Of a DNA stretch of 43,033 bases, positions 15,940 through 25,606 are shown piece by piece. The position numbers and the translations under genes are program-made. Under the pieces are notes generated by a model. That model made no database searches, was not told the DNA's origin, and saw only the letters and a list, made by a program, of their open reading frames with translations. Positions within the stretch are counted from its first letter, which is position 1; every line of letters starts with the position of its first letter. This stretch comes from Bacteroidales bacterium. Lineage in GTDB: Bacteria; Bacteroidota; Bacteroidia; Bacteroidales; WCHB1-69. The DNA lies in assembly GCA_017994425.1 (NCBI GenBank), contig JAGOKS010000007.1:1-43033 (forward strand), given 5' to 3'.

Positions 15940-18183
15940 ATGGAATCGGACCTCCATGAAAAAGACGAATTAAAGCATATTTTATCTTATTATAAGGAGA
16001 TACAAAATTATTTAAGGAGTCGTACTACCAGAGAACAACGAAAAAACATTCGTAAAGCATTTTCATTGGCATTAAATGCACATAAGGATATGCGTCGTCG
16101 CAGTGGAGAACCCTATATTCTCCATCCCTTAGAGGTGTCTCTGATAGTATTGAAGAACATGAATTTAGGAGCGACTTCCGTGATTTGTGCTTTATTACAC
16201 GATGTAGTAGAGGATACCGATTTTACGTTACAGGATATAGAAGCTTTGTTCGGAGAAGAAGTAGCTCGTATCATTGATGGATTAACAAAAATAGATGAAG
16301 TATCGGATACACAGATTTCTATACAGATAGAAAATTTCAAGAAAGTTCTTTTAACATTAAGTACGGATGCACGTGCTATTTTGATAAAAATTGCTGATCG
16401 CCTTCATAATATGCGAACCTTAGATGCAATGCCACCGGAAAAACAACAAAAAATAGCCTCAGAAACAATGTTTCTATATGCTCCTTTGGCTCATCGACTG
16501 GGATTGTATTCTATTAAAAGTGAAATGGAAGACCTGTCAATGAAATACCAAGATCCGGGGAGTTATAATTTTATCATTGAAAAAATTCAAGCATCTCAAT
16601 CCGAACGTGAATTGTTTATCAAGGATTTTATTCAACCCATAGAACAAAAATTAAAAGAAAAGAATATCCATGCGGAGATTCTTACCCGTGTAAAATCAGT
16701 GTATTCTATATGGCAGAAAATGAATAAAAAACAAATTCCTTTCGAGGAAGTATATGATTTATTTGCCATTAGAATTATCGTTGAAGGGGAAGCGGAATAT
16801 GCTAAGTCTATTTGTTGGACGGTTTATTCTATCGTAACCGATATTTATCGCCCGAATATGGAGCGATTAAGAGATTGGATTTCTATTCCAAAAGCAAACG
16901 GCTATCAGGCTTTACACACTACGGTGATGAGTCGTATCGGTAAATGGGTTGAAGTGCAAATACGTTCAAGACAAATGGATACCATTGCAGAGAATGGCCT
17001 AGCTGCTCATTGGGTCTATAAAGAAGAAGGAAAAGCCGGTTATGAACAAGGCGTGGAAAGTTGGTTGACAAAAGTGAAGCAATTATTACAAAATCAACAA
17101 GAATTTTCTTCTGCCGATTTGGTTTCCGGGATGAAAATGAATTTGTACGCCAAAGAAATTTTTGTTTATACTCCCAAAGGAGATGTAAGAACGCTGCCCG
17201 AAAATTCAAAAGTAATAGATTTTGCCTATGAAATAGATCAGGACTTAGGAAATCATTGCATAGGTGCAAAAGTAAATAATAAATTAGTGCCTCCTGCTCA
17301 GCTCCTTAAAAGTGGAGATCAAGTTGAAATTATTACTTCAAAAAAACAAAAAGTTCAAGAAGAATGGTTAGGGTTGGCAGCAACTTCCAAAGCAATTGAA
17401 TACATAACCGAAGCATTGTCAAAACAAAATCAAGATAAAATCAATATGGGCAGAGATAAGCTTAAAGCCTATATGCAAGAAATAAATATTGATTTTGATA
17501 AAGTAGCACGTAGTAAATTAATAACCTTTAATCATTGTAAAGACAAAAATGATTTATATTTAGGTATTTATGATGGCAGCATTCCTTTATTTAAAGTTAA
17601 ACAATGTTTTTCGCCAATGGCATTTCTCTTTCAATTGAGAGATTTTCTGAAACCCCTGCTTATTTATATTTTTAAACTTAAATATCTCTTTTCTTTAGAT
17701 GCTTTTATTCGAAGAAAAATATCAAAAAATCCTAAATTGTTAAAAGGAAATATCAGCAATATCAAACAAAATATAGCAAAATGCTGTAATCCAATTGCCG
17801 GTGATTCTGTAATAGGTGTAATGATTACAGATAATGAAATTGAAGTACACCGCACTAATTGTCATGTTGCCATACAATTAATGGCTCGTAAAGGGGATAA
17901 AATTGTGAAAGCAAAATGGAGAAACGAACAAGAACATGTAGATTTTCTTGCAGGAATAAAAATTAAAGGGTTTGATTACAAAGGATTGGTTAATAATGTA
18001 ACCGGAGTTATTTACCAAGATTTCAATATCAATTGCCGTTCCATGAATTTTGAATCAACTGAAGGTATTTTTGAAGGAACCATTATGCTTTATATCCAAA
18101 ATGTTGAACATCTCCAAAAACTGATTGAAAAATTAAAAACCATCGAAGGAATTAAAAAAGTAGAACGTATAAACTCCTATTAA
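15940..18183 (+). CDS. rsh: RelA/SpoT-type (p)ppGpp synthetase/hydrolase
   Basis: This 747-residue Rsh protein controls the stringent-response alarmone (p)ppGpp. The HD hydrolase domain is intact (PYILHPLEV, then LLHDVVEDTD with His87-Asp88, and KIADRLHNMRTL). The synthetase domain has the RVKSVYSIWQKM and GYQALHT (about 321-327) motifs. A TGS domain follows at about 404-465 (KEIFVYTPKGDVRTLPE), then a region with the conserved CCNPI, and a C-terminal ACT domain. Both catalytic domains look functional, so a bifunctional enzyme is expected. It begins a short operon with the DUF4292 lipoprotein (4 bases later) and queG. Confidence 0.96.
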   Translation: MESDLHEKDELKHILSYYKEIQNYLRSRTTREQRKNIRKAFSLALNAHKDMRRRSGEPYILHPLEVSLIVLKNMNLGATSVICALLHDVVEDTDFTLQDIEALFGEEVARIIDGLTKIDEVSDTQISIQIENFKKVLLTLSTDARAILIKIADRLHNMRTLDAMPPEKQQKIASETMFLYAPLAHRLGLYSIKSEMEDLSMKYQDPGSYNFIIEKIQASQSERELFIKDFIQPIEQKLKEKNIHAEILTRVKSVYSIWQKMNKKQIPFEEVYDLFAIRIIVEGEAEYAKSICWTVYSIVTDIYRPNMERLRDWISIPKANGYQALHTTVMSRIGKWVEVQIRSRQMDTIAENGLAAHWVYKEEGKAGYEQGVESWLTKVKQLLQNQQEFSSADLVSGMKMNLYAKEIFVYTPKGDVRTLPENSKVIDFAYEIDQDLGNHCIGAKVNNKLVPPAQLLKSGDQVEIITSKKQKVQEEWLGLAATSKAIEYITEALSKQNQDKINMGRDKLKAYMQEINIDFDKVARSKLITFNHCKDKNDLYLGIYDGSIPLFKVKQCFSPMAFLFQLRDFLKPLLIYIFKLKYLFSLDAFIRRKISKNPKLLKGNISNIKQNIAKCCNPIAGDSVIGVMITDNEIEVHRTNCHVAIQLMARKGDKIVKAKWRNEQEHVDFLAGIKIKGFDYKGLVNNVTGVIYQDFNINCRSMNFESTEGIFEGTIMLYIQNVEHLQKLIEKLKTIEGIKKVERINSY

Positions 18184-18187
18184 CATC

Positions 18188-18991
18188 ATGTGTAACCCAT
18201 CTTATTTAAAAGTCGCTTGTATTTTCTTTGTAGTTGTATTTTCTTTTTATTCCTGTAAAACCCATCAAAAAATTACAGAAACAACCGTAGAAAAACCGGT
18301 GGTGAAAGAACCTGTAAAACCTGCTTACTCCATCGCAGAAATGCATTATCAGTGGTTTACTGCTCATATGAATGCTAGGGTTTTCAATACACAAAATCAG
18401 AAAGATATGGGAACCGTGGCCTTGTTTTTAGTTACAAAAAAAGATAGTATTATTTATATCAATGCCAGTAAAATGGCAATAGAATTGGGACGCGTAATAT
18501 TAACGCCCGACAGTGTGAAATATATCAATCATCTGAATTCAACCTATTATGTGGGAAATTATAGCATAATAAAAAGATTATTAGGATTCCCTGTCGATTT
18601 TTATATGATACAATCCCTATTGATGAATACCGATTTTGTGAATTTTAATGAAAATTTTATCGTGGAATCAAAGACCGATAAAACTATTCTAAAAGATAAA
18701 GAACGTAAACATAAAAAATATTTGCTAACTATTAATCAGGAGATAGTCTTAAATGATAATGATAGAATTATTGAAAACAGAATCATTGAAAAAGTTTCAG
18801 GTGATTCGGCTACTTTTTTATATAGTGATTTTTACAATATAACTTCTCTTTGCCGAACACCTAGAGCAATAGACATTGATTTGATAAGTAAAAAGTTACG
18901 CGTTTATCTTACCTTAAAAGATGCCAAAATAAATGTTCCCGGACCAAGTTATTTTAAAATCCCTGCCAAATATACCTTACTAGTTTTCTAA
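18188..18991 (+). CDS. DUF4292-family outer-membrane lipoprotein
   Basis: The 267-residue product starts with a lipoprotein signal whose lipobox ends FYSC (Cys23). The body fits the DUF4292 family, a Bacteroidetes group with a LolB/LolA-like fold, with the characteristic stretch ILTPDSVKYINHLNSTYYVG and KRLLGFPVDFYMIQSLLMN. The family is often found beside envelope-assembly genes, but its substrate is unknown to me. It is 4 bases behind rsh and 4 bases ahead of queG, so it is co-transcribed with both; these partners give no direct clue to its role. Confidence 0.85.
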   Translation: MCNPSYLKVACIFFVVVFSFYSCKTHQKITETTVEKPVVKEPVKPAYSIAEMHYQWFTAHMNARVFNTQNQKDMGTVALFLVTKKDSIIYINASKMAIELGRVILTPDSVKYINHLNSTYYVGNYSIIKRLLGFPVDFYMIQSLLMNTDFVNFNENFIVESKTDKTILKDKERKHKKYLLTINQEIVLNDNDRIIENRIIEKVSGDSATFLYSDFYNITSLCRTPRAIDIDLISKKLRVYLTLKDAKINVPGPSYFKIPAKYTLLVF

Positions 18992-18995
18992 TAGC

Positions 18996-19937
18996 ATGAC
19001 GATAGGTAATTCTGAAAAGCTGATAAAAGAAAAGGCAATTGCTCTTGGTTTTACTGCTTGTGGAATTACAAGATGTAAATCTTTTGAAAAAGAAAGTATT
19101 GCCCTCGATTCATGGTTGCAAAATGAATATCATTCAGATATGCATTTCATGACACGTTATAAAGAAAAACGTAAAAATCCGGTTTTGCTTCATAAGGATG
19201 TTAAAAGTGTAATTGTCCTCTTGATAAATTACCGAAATCCTGATTATATTAAAAATAAACAATCGAATTATGTATTTGCCGAATATGCCTTGGGAAAAGA
19301 TTATCATTTTGTTATAAAAGAAAAACTTCAAAAACTTTCTGATTTTTTAACAACTATGTTTGGCCCTTCTGATAATAGTATCTATGTAGATTCGGCACCT
19401 ATTTTTGAAAAAGCTTTTGCCGTTGAAGCAGGATTGGGGTGGATAGGTAAAAATACCTTGTTAATAAACTCGAAAGGGAGTAGGTTTTTAATAGGGGAAC
19501 TATTTACAAATCTTGATTTATGTCCGGATGAGCCCTGCCGAAAATCAGGCTGCGAAAACTGTAATAAATGTGTGGATGCTTGCCCTACCAATGCTCTGAT
19601 AAAACCCTATGTGCTTAATACTCGACGGTGTTTATCATATCAAAGTATTGAACGAAAGCAAATAACATGGAATGACGAATTAAAACCTTTTATTTCTAAG
19701 TATATCTTCGGATGTGATATCTGTCAACGGGTTTGTCCTTATAATCAACAATCAGAACCAACAAAAGTGCCTGAATTTAAAATAAAAAATGAGCTATTGT
19801 CTTTTTCCGATAATCAATGGGAAACTCTTTCGGAATCAGATTTTAATCGAATTTTTGTGGATTCTCCCGTTCATCGATTAGGCTACCGCAAATTTATGGA
19901 AAATATTTTTACTGCAAAAGAAACCCTATCCTTCTAA
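18996..19937 (+). CDS. queG: Epoxyqueuosine reductase
   Basis: QueG makes the last step of queuosine tRNA modification, reducing epoxyqueuosine to queuosine with cobalamin and two [4Fe-4S] clusters. The 313-residue product shows both ferredoxin-like cysteine sets, CENCNKCVDACPTNAL (about residues 189-204) and CDICQRVCPYN (about 240-250), and upstream the SAPIFEKAFAVEAGLGWIGKNT block of the cobalamin-binding domain. Length and order match the family. It converges on the DNA methylase gene, separated by one base. Together with the radical SAM enzyme at 1353 this means the organism uses or takes up B12. Confidence 0.95.
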   Translation: MTIGNSEKLIKEKAIALGFTACGITRCKSFEKESIALDSWLQNEYHSDMHFMTRYKEKRKNPVLLHKDVKSVIVLLINYRNPDYIKNKQSNYVFAEYALGKDYHFVIKEKLQKLSDFLTTMFGPSDNSIYVDSAPIFEKAFAVEAGLGWIGKNTLLINSKGSRFLIGELFTNLDLCPDEPCRKSGCENCNKCVDACPTNALIKPYVLNTRRCLSYQSIERKQITWNDELKPFISKYIFGCDICQRVCPYNQQSEPTKVPEFKIKNELLSFSDNQWETLSESDFNRIFVDSPVHRLGYRKFMENIFTAKETLSF

Positions 19938-19938
19938 A

Positions 19939-21864
19939 TTATTTGATTGAATCCAAAATGTATTCTTGTTCTTCTTGGCTTAATCCAAACAAAGACATTA
20001 TATAGGCATCAACATCATTTTCAAATTTCTTATCTTTTGATATTTTGCTGTATAAGTGTTCAAGTTGTTGGTAAGTTCCTACATCAAAATAGGGTAAAGG
20101 TAAGTCCTCCAAATGGGAACGTAATACTTTTATGCTTGCAAATTTCTTCTGAAAGATGTATTGATACAGGGAGGAATTAAATAATAAAGCCACAACCTTC
20201 ATTGAATAATTGGGAATGCATGGGATAACATTGTTTGCACTGTTTAAGGTTAATCGTTGCTCATTATCATAAGCAAAAATCAATCGTTTGGATATAAAAC
20301 GATACACAAGCTTTTCCTTAACCTTGTATTTTTTCAAAGGGGCACTTTGTTGAAATTTTTCCGGATTAAAATCAAGATAATAAGACGGTTTTTTAAACCT
20401 AAATGCGTTAATATCGCTACCTTTGTATACAGGTACATAGCTTTTTTTATACGTATTGGAAAGGTAAGCATTGTTATTTCCGGTAACTATTCCTAACATC
20501 CAAGAAGCTTGTTTTTTTAATTTCGTATGAGGAAAAGTGTAAATTTTTTTCAAAAGCTCGGAATCCTTATTTGTTGAAAATATGGAAATGACATAGGCTT
20601 TATTTGATTTCCAATTCCGGCTATCAACTTTGTAACTAGTATGATTGAAATGAATAGTAGTAGCTGTTGTTTCCTTGGAATTTTTAGATATATCCAAGCG
20701 GATAATGGGAGTAAAAACATTTTTAAAAATGCGATTTAAATAATGAATGGCATAAATATGTGTTTGTTCCAATAGTATTTTGCGAATATCCTTGTGAAAC
20801 CCTACATTTAAAATAGATTCCGGTAAAATAAATGAAATCACACCTTCGGGATGAATCAACTCCAGACTTTTTTTTAAAAACAAAGAAAAAGATTCCATGG
20901 AATTAATTTCCGGATATTTCTTATGAATCACCGCTTTTTCTGATTCTGAAAAATGAAATCCCCAAGGCGGATTGCTGGCAATGAGATTAAAATTTGTAAA
21001 AGGAAGTTTGTCTATCAATGTATGTTTGCAAAAAATCTGAGGAGAAAAATCGTGGGTTTTATAGGCTAAAATCAGATTTATACGGGCAATTCTAACAGCT
21101 ATTTCATCGTTGTCAATTCCATAAATGTAAGTAGGATTCTTAATTTTTTCTGCAAAAGCAAGTAGAAACTGTCCGGTACCACAGCAAGGGTCTAATACTT
21201 TTGTATCAGCTTTAACATAAGTTGACACAATATTCTCAACTACTTTTGCTGGGGTATAATAGGCTCCTTTTTGCGATTTGGTTCCTTCCTTCATTAATGA
21301 AAGATAGATGCATCCTAAGACATCTTTTTGTAAAGGAATAGAGCATTGTAATAAGTACAAATATGAATTTTGAAACGAGCTAATATCAAGCGAAGACATC
21401 CAGTCATTAATTTCAATGGGAAGCTGTTTATTATTGAAAATAAGTTTATTTTTTTTAAGCTCTTGCAATGTAAACGCTTGTATCATTTTTTCTTTCTGCA
21501 ATAGATTCAATGCCAACAATAAAAGAGCCGTTGAAGTTGGAATCCGATGAGCTTCAATAAAATCAATAATTGCTGTAATATTTTGTAATTCTGAAGTGTT
21601 CTGTAAATATTCTTTGGGAAGAAGCAATTTTTCAGACTGAGCTTTGTTCGCACGTTGTGTTAATCGCTTTGATGCCTGATTTTTGAGTTTTTGTAAATCA
21701 TTGGCATACAAAAGCTGTTTACCCTCTATTATAACACCTTGCAGATAACCGCTTTTAAGCCAATTACGAATCGTCGCACCCGAAACTTGCAACAAAGAAG
21801 CTGCTTCCGAAATGCATATCGTTTTTTTAATTTTTTTTCGATTAGTTGTAGGTGATGGTTCCAT
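19939..21864 (-). CDS. Orphan N6-adenine DNA methylase with N-terminal helix-turn-helix
   Basis: The 641-residue protein starts with a MerR/excisionase-like helix-turn-helix (about residues 17-45, ISEAASLLQVSGATIRNWLK). An N6-adenine methyltransferase core follows: GAYYTPAKVVENI, motif I DPCCGTGQF (about 224-232) and motif IV SNPPWG (about 296-301). The C-terminal half (GIVTGNNNAY ... VPVYKGSDINAF ... EDLPLP) looks like the target-recognition region of Eco57I/type IIG-like enzymes. No nuclease motif is obvious at the N-terminus and no restriction gene is adjacent, so an orphan or regulatory methylase is likely. A type IIG enzyme that has lost its nuclease is the alternative. It starts divergently from hisS. 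Confidence 0.85.
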   Translation of the reverse strand: MEPSPTTNRKKIKKTICISEAASLLQVSGATIRNWLKSGYLQGVIIEGKQLLYANDLQKLKNQASKRLTQRANKAQSEKLLLPKEYLQNTSELQNITAIIDFIEAHRIPTSTALLLLALNLLQKEKMIQAFTLQELKKNKLIFNNKQLPIEINDWMSSLDISSFQNSYLYLLQCSIPLQKDVLGCIYLSLMKEGTKSQKGAYYTPAKVVENIVSTYVKADTKVLDPCCGTGQFLLAFAEKIKNPTYIYGIDNDEIAVRIARINLILAYKTHDFSPQIFCKHTLIDKLPFTNFNLIASNPPWGFHFSESEKAVIHKKYPEINSMESFSLFLKKSLELIHPEGVISFILPESILNVGFHKDIRKILLEQTHIYAIHYLNRIFKNVFTPIIRLDISKNSKETTATTIHFNHTSYKVDSRNWKSNKAYVISIFSTNKDSELLKKIYTFPHTKLKKQASWMLGIVTGNNNAYLSNTYKKSYVPVYKGSDINAFRFKKPSYYLDFNPEKFQQSAPLKKYKVKEKLVYRFISKRLIFAYDNEQRLTLNSANNVIPCIPNYSMKVVALLFNSSLYQYIFQKKFASIKVLRSHLEDLPLPYFDVGTYQQLEHLYSKISKDKKFENDVDAYIMSLFGLSQEEQEYILDSIK

Positions 21865-21875
21865 ATGATTGTATG

Positions 21876-21883
21876 CAAAAGTA
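21876..21883 (-). promoter_or_regulatory. Bacteroidetes -7 element for the DNA methylase (minus strand)
   Basis: The plus strand CAAAAGTA reads TACTTTTG on the minus strand, 12 bases before the methylase ATG, so the transcript would be almost leaderless. It lies 14 bases from the hisS -7 element on the other strand. Confidence 0.6.
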
Positions 21884-21896
21884 TATAAAAAAAATG

Positions 21897-21904
21897 TACT
21901 TTTG
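21897..21904 (+). promoter_or_regulatory. Bacteroidetes -7 element for hisS (TACTTTTG)
   Basis: TAnnTTTG match 16 bases before the hisS ATG at 21921. It is arranged back to back with the methylase promoter, so the two polymerase footprints must overlap. Confidence 0.6.
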
Positions 21905-21920
21905 CAAAAAGTAAACGATA

Positions 21921-23282
21921 ATGGGTAAATCTGTAAGCATACCGAAAGGAACGCGTGATTTTCTACCGCTTGAGATGAAGCGGAGAAATTTTATTTTCAC
22001 TACCATACGAAATGTATTTGAACAATATGGCTATCTCCCTATTGAAACTCCTGCCATGGAAAATCTTTCTACCTTGACGGGAAAATACGGTGAAGAAGGC
22101 GATAAATTATTGTTTAAAATTTTAAACTCCGGTGATTTTTTAGCAAAAGCCGATTTTGCGGAGCGCAATGCCAATAAATGGATACCATTATTGTCTGAGA
22201 AAGGCTTACGCTATGATTTAACCGTTCCTTTTGCCCGCTTTGTTGTACAGCATCGTGAAGATATTATTTTACCCTTTAAACGCTATCAGATTCAAGCTGT
22301 GTGGCGAGCCGATAAACCCCAAAAAGGACGCTATCGCGAGTTTTATCAATGCGATGCAGATGTTATCGGAAGTAAATCCATGTTGAATGAAGTCGAATTG
22401 ATTCAAATCGAAAACGATGTTTTTTCACGCCTGGGAATACCTGTAGTTATAAAATTAAATAACCGCAAAATACTCGCCGGCATTGCTGCTTATATCGGTG
22501 CTGAAGATAAAATAATTGATATTACCGTTGCCATTGACAAATTGGATAAAATTGGAGCGGAAAATGTTAAAAATGAATTGAAAGCAAAAGGAATAAGCGA
22601 TGAGGCAATCGCCAAATTGCAACCTATTTTCGATTTGACGGGCAGCAATGAACAGAAATTAAACCAGCTTAAAAAGATACTGGCTTTTTCAGAAATAGCA
22701 TTGCAAGGAATTGCAGAAATGGAGGAAATATTTACATATCTTTCTTGTTTGCCATTACAATCGAAAGTGGATATAGATTTAACCTTGGCTCGCGGGTTGA
22801 ATTATTATACCGGTACCATTATCGAAGTGAAAGCAAGTGATTTATCCTATGGAAGTTTATCGGGAGGAGGTCGTTACGATAATCTTACGGGAATTTTCGG
22901 AATCCCTGATATGTCCGGTGTCGGTATATCTTTCGGTGCCGACCGTATTTATGATGTATTGAACGAAACCAATGCTTTTCCGGATATGTTACAATCACAT
23001 ATGCAAGCTATGTTTGTTAATTTCGGCGAAACAGAGAGTTTGTATGTCCTCCCTATCATTCATGAACTACGAGCTGCCGGAAGCAGGGTGATGTTGTATC
23101 CCGATGCACAAAAAATCGGAAAACAATTTGCTTTTGCCAATAACCATAACATCCCCTTCGTTGTTATTGCCGGAGAGGAGGAAATGAAAAATAAAAATTT
23201 GCAAGTCAAAAACATGAAATCAGGAGAACAACAAATCCTGACATCTTCCGATTTAACAGCTTTGCTTAAGTTGCAACAATGA
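21921..23282 (+). CDS. hisS: Histidyl-tRNA synthetase
   Basis: This class II aminoacyl-tRNA synthetase charges tRNA-His. The 453-residue product starts with PKGTRDFLP. It has motif 2 (YRQIQAVWR-like segment [22 protein letters not shown]), the histidine-specific motifs [26 protein letters not shown] and [11 protein letters not shown], and the C-terminal anticodon-binding domain ([19 protein letters not shown]). The stop overlaps the next gene by 4 bases (ATGA at 23279-23282), placing two envelope-type genes in the same operon. Confidence 0.96.
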   Translation: MGKSVSIPKGTRDFLPLEMKRRNFIFTTIRNVFEQYGYLPIETPAMENLSTLTGKYGEEGDKLLFKILNSGDFLAKADFAERNANKWIPLLSEKGLRYDLTVPFARFVVQHREDIILPFKRYQIQAVWRADKPQKGRYREFYQCDADVIGSKSMLNEVELIQIENDVFSRLGIPVVIKLNNRKILAGIAAYIGAEDKIIDITVAIDKLDKIGAENVKNELKAKGISDEAIAKLQPIFDLTGSNEQKLNQLKKILAFSEIALQGIAEMEEIFTYLSCLPLQSKVDIDLTLARGLNYYTGTIIEVKASDLSYGSLSGGGRYDNLTGIFGIPDMSGVGISFGADRIYDVLNETNAFPDMLQSHMQAMFVNFGETESLYVLPIIHELRAAGSRVMLYPDAQKIGKQFAFANNHNIPFVVIAGEEEMKNKNLQVKNMKSGEQQILTSSDLTALLKLQQ

Positions 23283-24589
23283 TACGCATTTATGTCCCGA
23301 AACTAAGCGAACGTATTCGCTATATCTTTCATTATGTGTTTGATGAAAGACTGGGGCTGTCCTATTCTCTTACCGATGATCTACATGATTTTAAAGCATA
23401 CCCGCTTTCTGAAAAAATAGTTTATGCCCCCCAAAACATAAACGAAGGATTATATATTCAAGCGCTTCCTCTATTATTTGAAACGCATATTAGCGAACAA
23501 GCTCTTTCTTTATCATGGTTTAAAGACATTCCCTTATGTTTCCAAACCGACAATCCAATCTCAACGATCCCCTTTGATATCTTTGCAGCTTGTTTTTATT
23601 TTTTAAGTCGCTATGAAGAATATCTTCCTTACGAAACCGACGAACACGGTAGATACAAAGCTGAAAATAGTTTTGCCTTCCAACATAATCTGCTTCAAAA
23701 AGCTTTGGTTGATAGATGGGTAAATTATTTTTCTGACATTATCAATCAACATTTTCCCGATGAAGAAATGAAAAAAAATGAATTTCGCTTTATTCCCACG
23801 TATGATATCGACCTTGCGTTTCTTTATAAAAACAAAGGCTTATGCTTAACGCTTGCCGGTATGGGGAAACAATCGATAAAAAGAGAATGGAAAGCAATAA
23901 AAAATCGTTTGGATAGTATCTTTGGAAAAACACCGGACCCTTATGATACTTTTGATTATCTCGAAAAGTTGCATCAACAATATAATTTACAAACCCTGTT
24001 TTTTATACTTTTTGCTTCCCGCAGCAGATATGATAAGAACAACTTTATCAACAATAAAAAATTTATTGCCCTGATTCAACGGTTGGAACAACATGCAACA
24101 ATCGGTATTCATGCTTCCTATGCTTCATCTTTTTCTCATGTTGAATTGTTACAAAAAGAAATCCGTCAGTTGCAAGCCGTTGTTAAAAATCCTATCGTTT
24201 CCAACCGTCAACATTATATTCGCTTACGTTTACCCGAAACGTACGACATGTTGTTGAAGAACAACATAAAAGATGATTACAGTATGGGGTATGTGAACCA
24301 TATAGGATTTAGAGCAGGAACATGTTTCCCTTTTTATTTTTTTAACCTTAAAGATAATAAGGCTACTTCCTTACGCGTTCACCCTTTTTTATTTATGGAA
24401 AATGCTTTGCTTAACGCTTGCGATACTTCCGTTGAGGCTTTATGGGAAAAAGTAAAACCCTGTATAGAGGAAGTAAAAAAGTATCAGGGAGAAATGATAA
24501 CATTGTTTCACAATGCCTCTTTTGGAACGGAAAGCAACGTAGATTTTAAAACTTTTTACGAAAGAATTATTAATAATATTTTAGAATAA
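23279..24589 (+). CDS. Polysaccharide-deacetylase-like protein with DUF7033-type N-terminus
   Basis: The 436-residue protein begins with a domain typical of Bacteroidetes proteins annotated as polysaccharide deacetylase family ([21 protein letters not shown] ... [25 protein letters not shown], only the landmarks given). A NodB-like barrel follows, with the metal-site segments [11 protein letters not shown] (Asp) and [10 protein letters not shown] (His) and a C-terminal [13 protein letters not shown]. Classical NodB enzymes remove acetyl groups from amino sugars; here the motifs are partly changed, so the activity is uncertain. It overlaps hisS by 4 bases and is followed without a gap by the FemAB/GNAT-like gene. 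That pairing suggests envelope-glycan work. Confidence 0.8.
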   Translation: MIRIYVPKLSERIRYIFHYVFDERLGLSYSLTDDLHDFKAYPLSEKIVYAPQNINEGLYIQALPLLFETHISEQALSLSWFKDIPLCFQTDNPISTIPFDIFAACFYFLSRYEEYLPYETDEHGRYKAENSFAFQHNLLQKALVDRWVNYFSDIINQHFPDEEMKKNEFRFIPTYDIDLAFLYKNKGLCLTLAGMGKQSIKREWKAIKNRLDSIFGKTPDPYDTFDYLEKLHQQYNLQTLFFILFASRSRYDKNNFINNKKFIALIQRLEQHATIGIHASYASSFSHVELLQKEIRQLQAVVKNPIVSNRQHYIRLRLPETYDMLLKNNIKDDYSMGYVNHIGFRAGTCFPFYFFNLKDNKATSLRVHPFLFMENALLNACDTSVEALWEKVKPCIEEVKKYQGEMITLFHNASFGTESNVDFKTFYERIINNILE

Positions 24590-25528
24590 ATGGCAATACA
24601 CTACCTTGATCGGCATGAAATAGATACGGAAAAATGGGATGCTTGTTTGGCTTCTCATCCGGCAACGGATAGCTTGTTTGCACGTTCATGGTATTTGGAT
24701 GTAGCCTGTGAACAGTGGAGTGCCTTAATTCTTGATGATTATATGTCGCTAATGCCTTTGCCCCGACGAAAAAAGTATGGCATTGCCTATGTTTATCCTC
24801 CCTTTTTTCTGCCTCGAACAGGTATTTTTGGAAAGGGTATTGCTTCCGATGATTTTCAAAAGTGGATTGATGCCATTCCCCAAAAATACAAATGGATAGA
24901 TATTGTTTTACAAGAACAACTTCTCCCGATACATATACCGAACTCCTATTTTCTTCATGCTTCCTATGTATTGGATTGTAGTTCTCCCTATGAAGAATTA
25001 CGCAAAGGATATCATCAAAATCATAAACGTAATTGCCAAAAAGCGAGAGAAAAAGAGCTACAATCAGTGAATAACTTTTCCACCGAAGAAGCCATCACTC
25101 TCTTTCGCGAAAACCAGGAAAAGCTTTTTAAAGTAGGATATAAGGATTCGGATTATGCACGATTGATTCGAATAATAGATACATTGTCACGATATGGACA
25201 TATTGAACGGTTGGGAATATGCGATGCAGAAGGAAAACTCTGTGCAGCGGCTTTTTTCCCTTTTTTAAAGGGGAAATATTACTTTTTATTTTCCGGTAGA
25301 AATGCCGAATCAAACCGCAACAGCGCTATGTTCTTTCTGATAGATACATTTATTAAAGAGCATGCCGGAAAAGCAATTGTCCTTGATTTTAATGGCTCTG
25401 ATAATGAAAAATTAGCAAAGTTTTATGCCGGTTTCGGTGCAAAGGAAATACAATTTCCTCATATTCAAATCTCTCGATTACATCCCTGCTTTAAAAAATT
25501 ATTCTCTTTGTATTGCAAGCTACGGTAA
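24590..25528 (+). CDS. FemAB/GNAT-like acyltransferase
   Basis: The 312-residue protein resembles the BioF2/FemAB-like acetyltransferase group. An N-terminal half with ATDSLFARSWYLDVAC and a C-terminal GNAT-type fold (EGKLCAAAFFPFLKGKYYFLFSGRN, then SAMFFLIDTFIKEHAGKAIVLDFNGS, shown here as separate landmarks) are visible. There is no signal peptide. Such proteins transfer acyl or aminoacyl groups to cell-wall or glycan precursors, but the substrate cannot be read here. It starts on the base after the deacetylase stop codon, so the two probably act together. Confidence 0.8.
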   Translation: MAIHYLDRHEIDTEKWDACLASHPATDSLFARSWYLDVACEQWSALILDDYMSLMPLPRRKKYGIAYVYPPFFLPRTGIFGKGIASDDFQKWIDAIPQKYKWIDIVLQEQLLPIHIPNSYFLHASYVLDCSSPYEELRKGYHQNHKRNCQKAREKELQSVNNFSTEEAITLFRENQEKLFKVGYKDSDYARLIRIIDTLSRYGHIERLGICDAEGKLCAAAFFPFLKGKYYFLFSGRNAESNRNSAMFFLIDTFIKEHAGKAIVLDFNGSDNEKLAKFYAGFGAKEIQFPHIQISRLHPCFKKLFSLYCKLR

Positions 25529-25606
25529 TGATTCATGTTCAGCTTATCTACAAACGCAATGAAGTAAAATGGATAAACAAAAAAATGAGGATTAATACAT
25601 TAAAGA

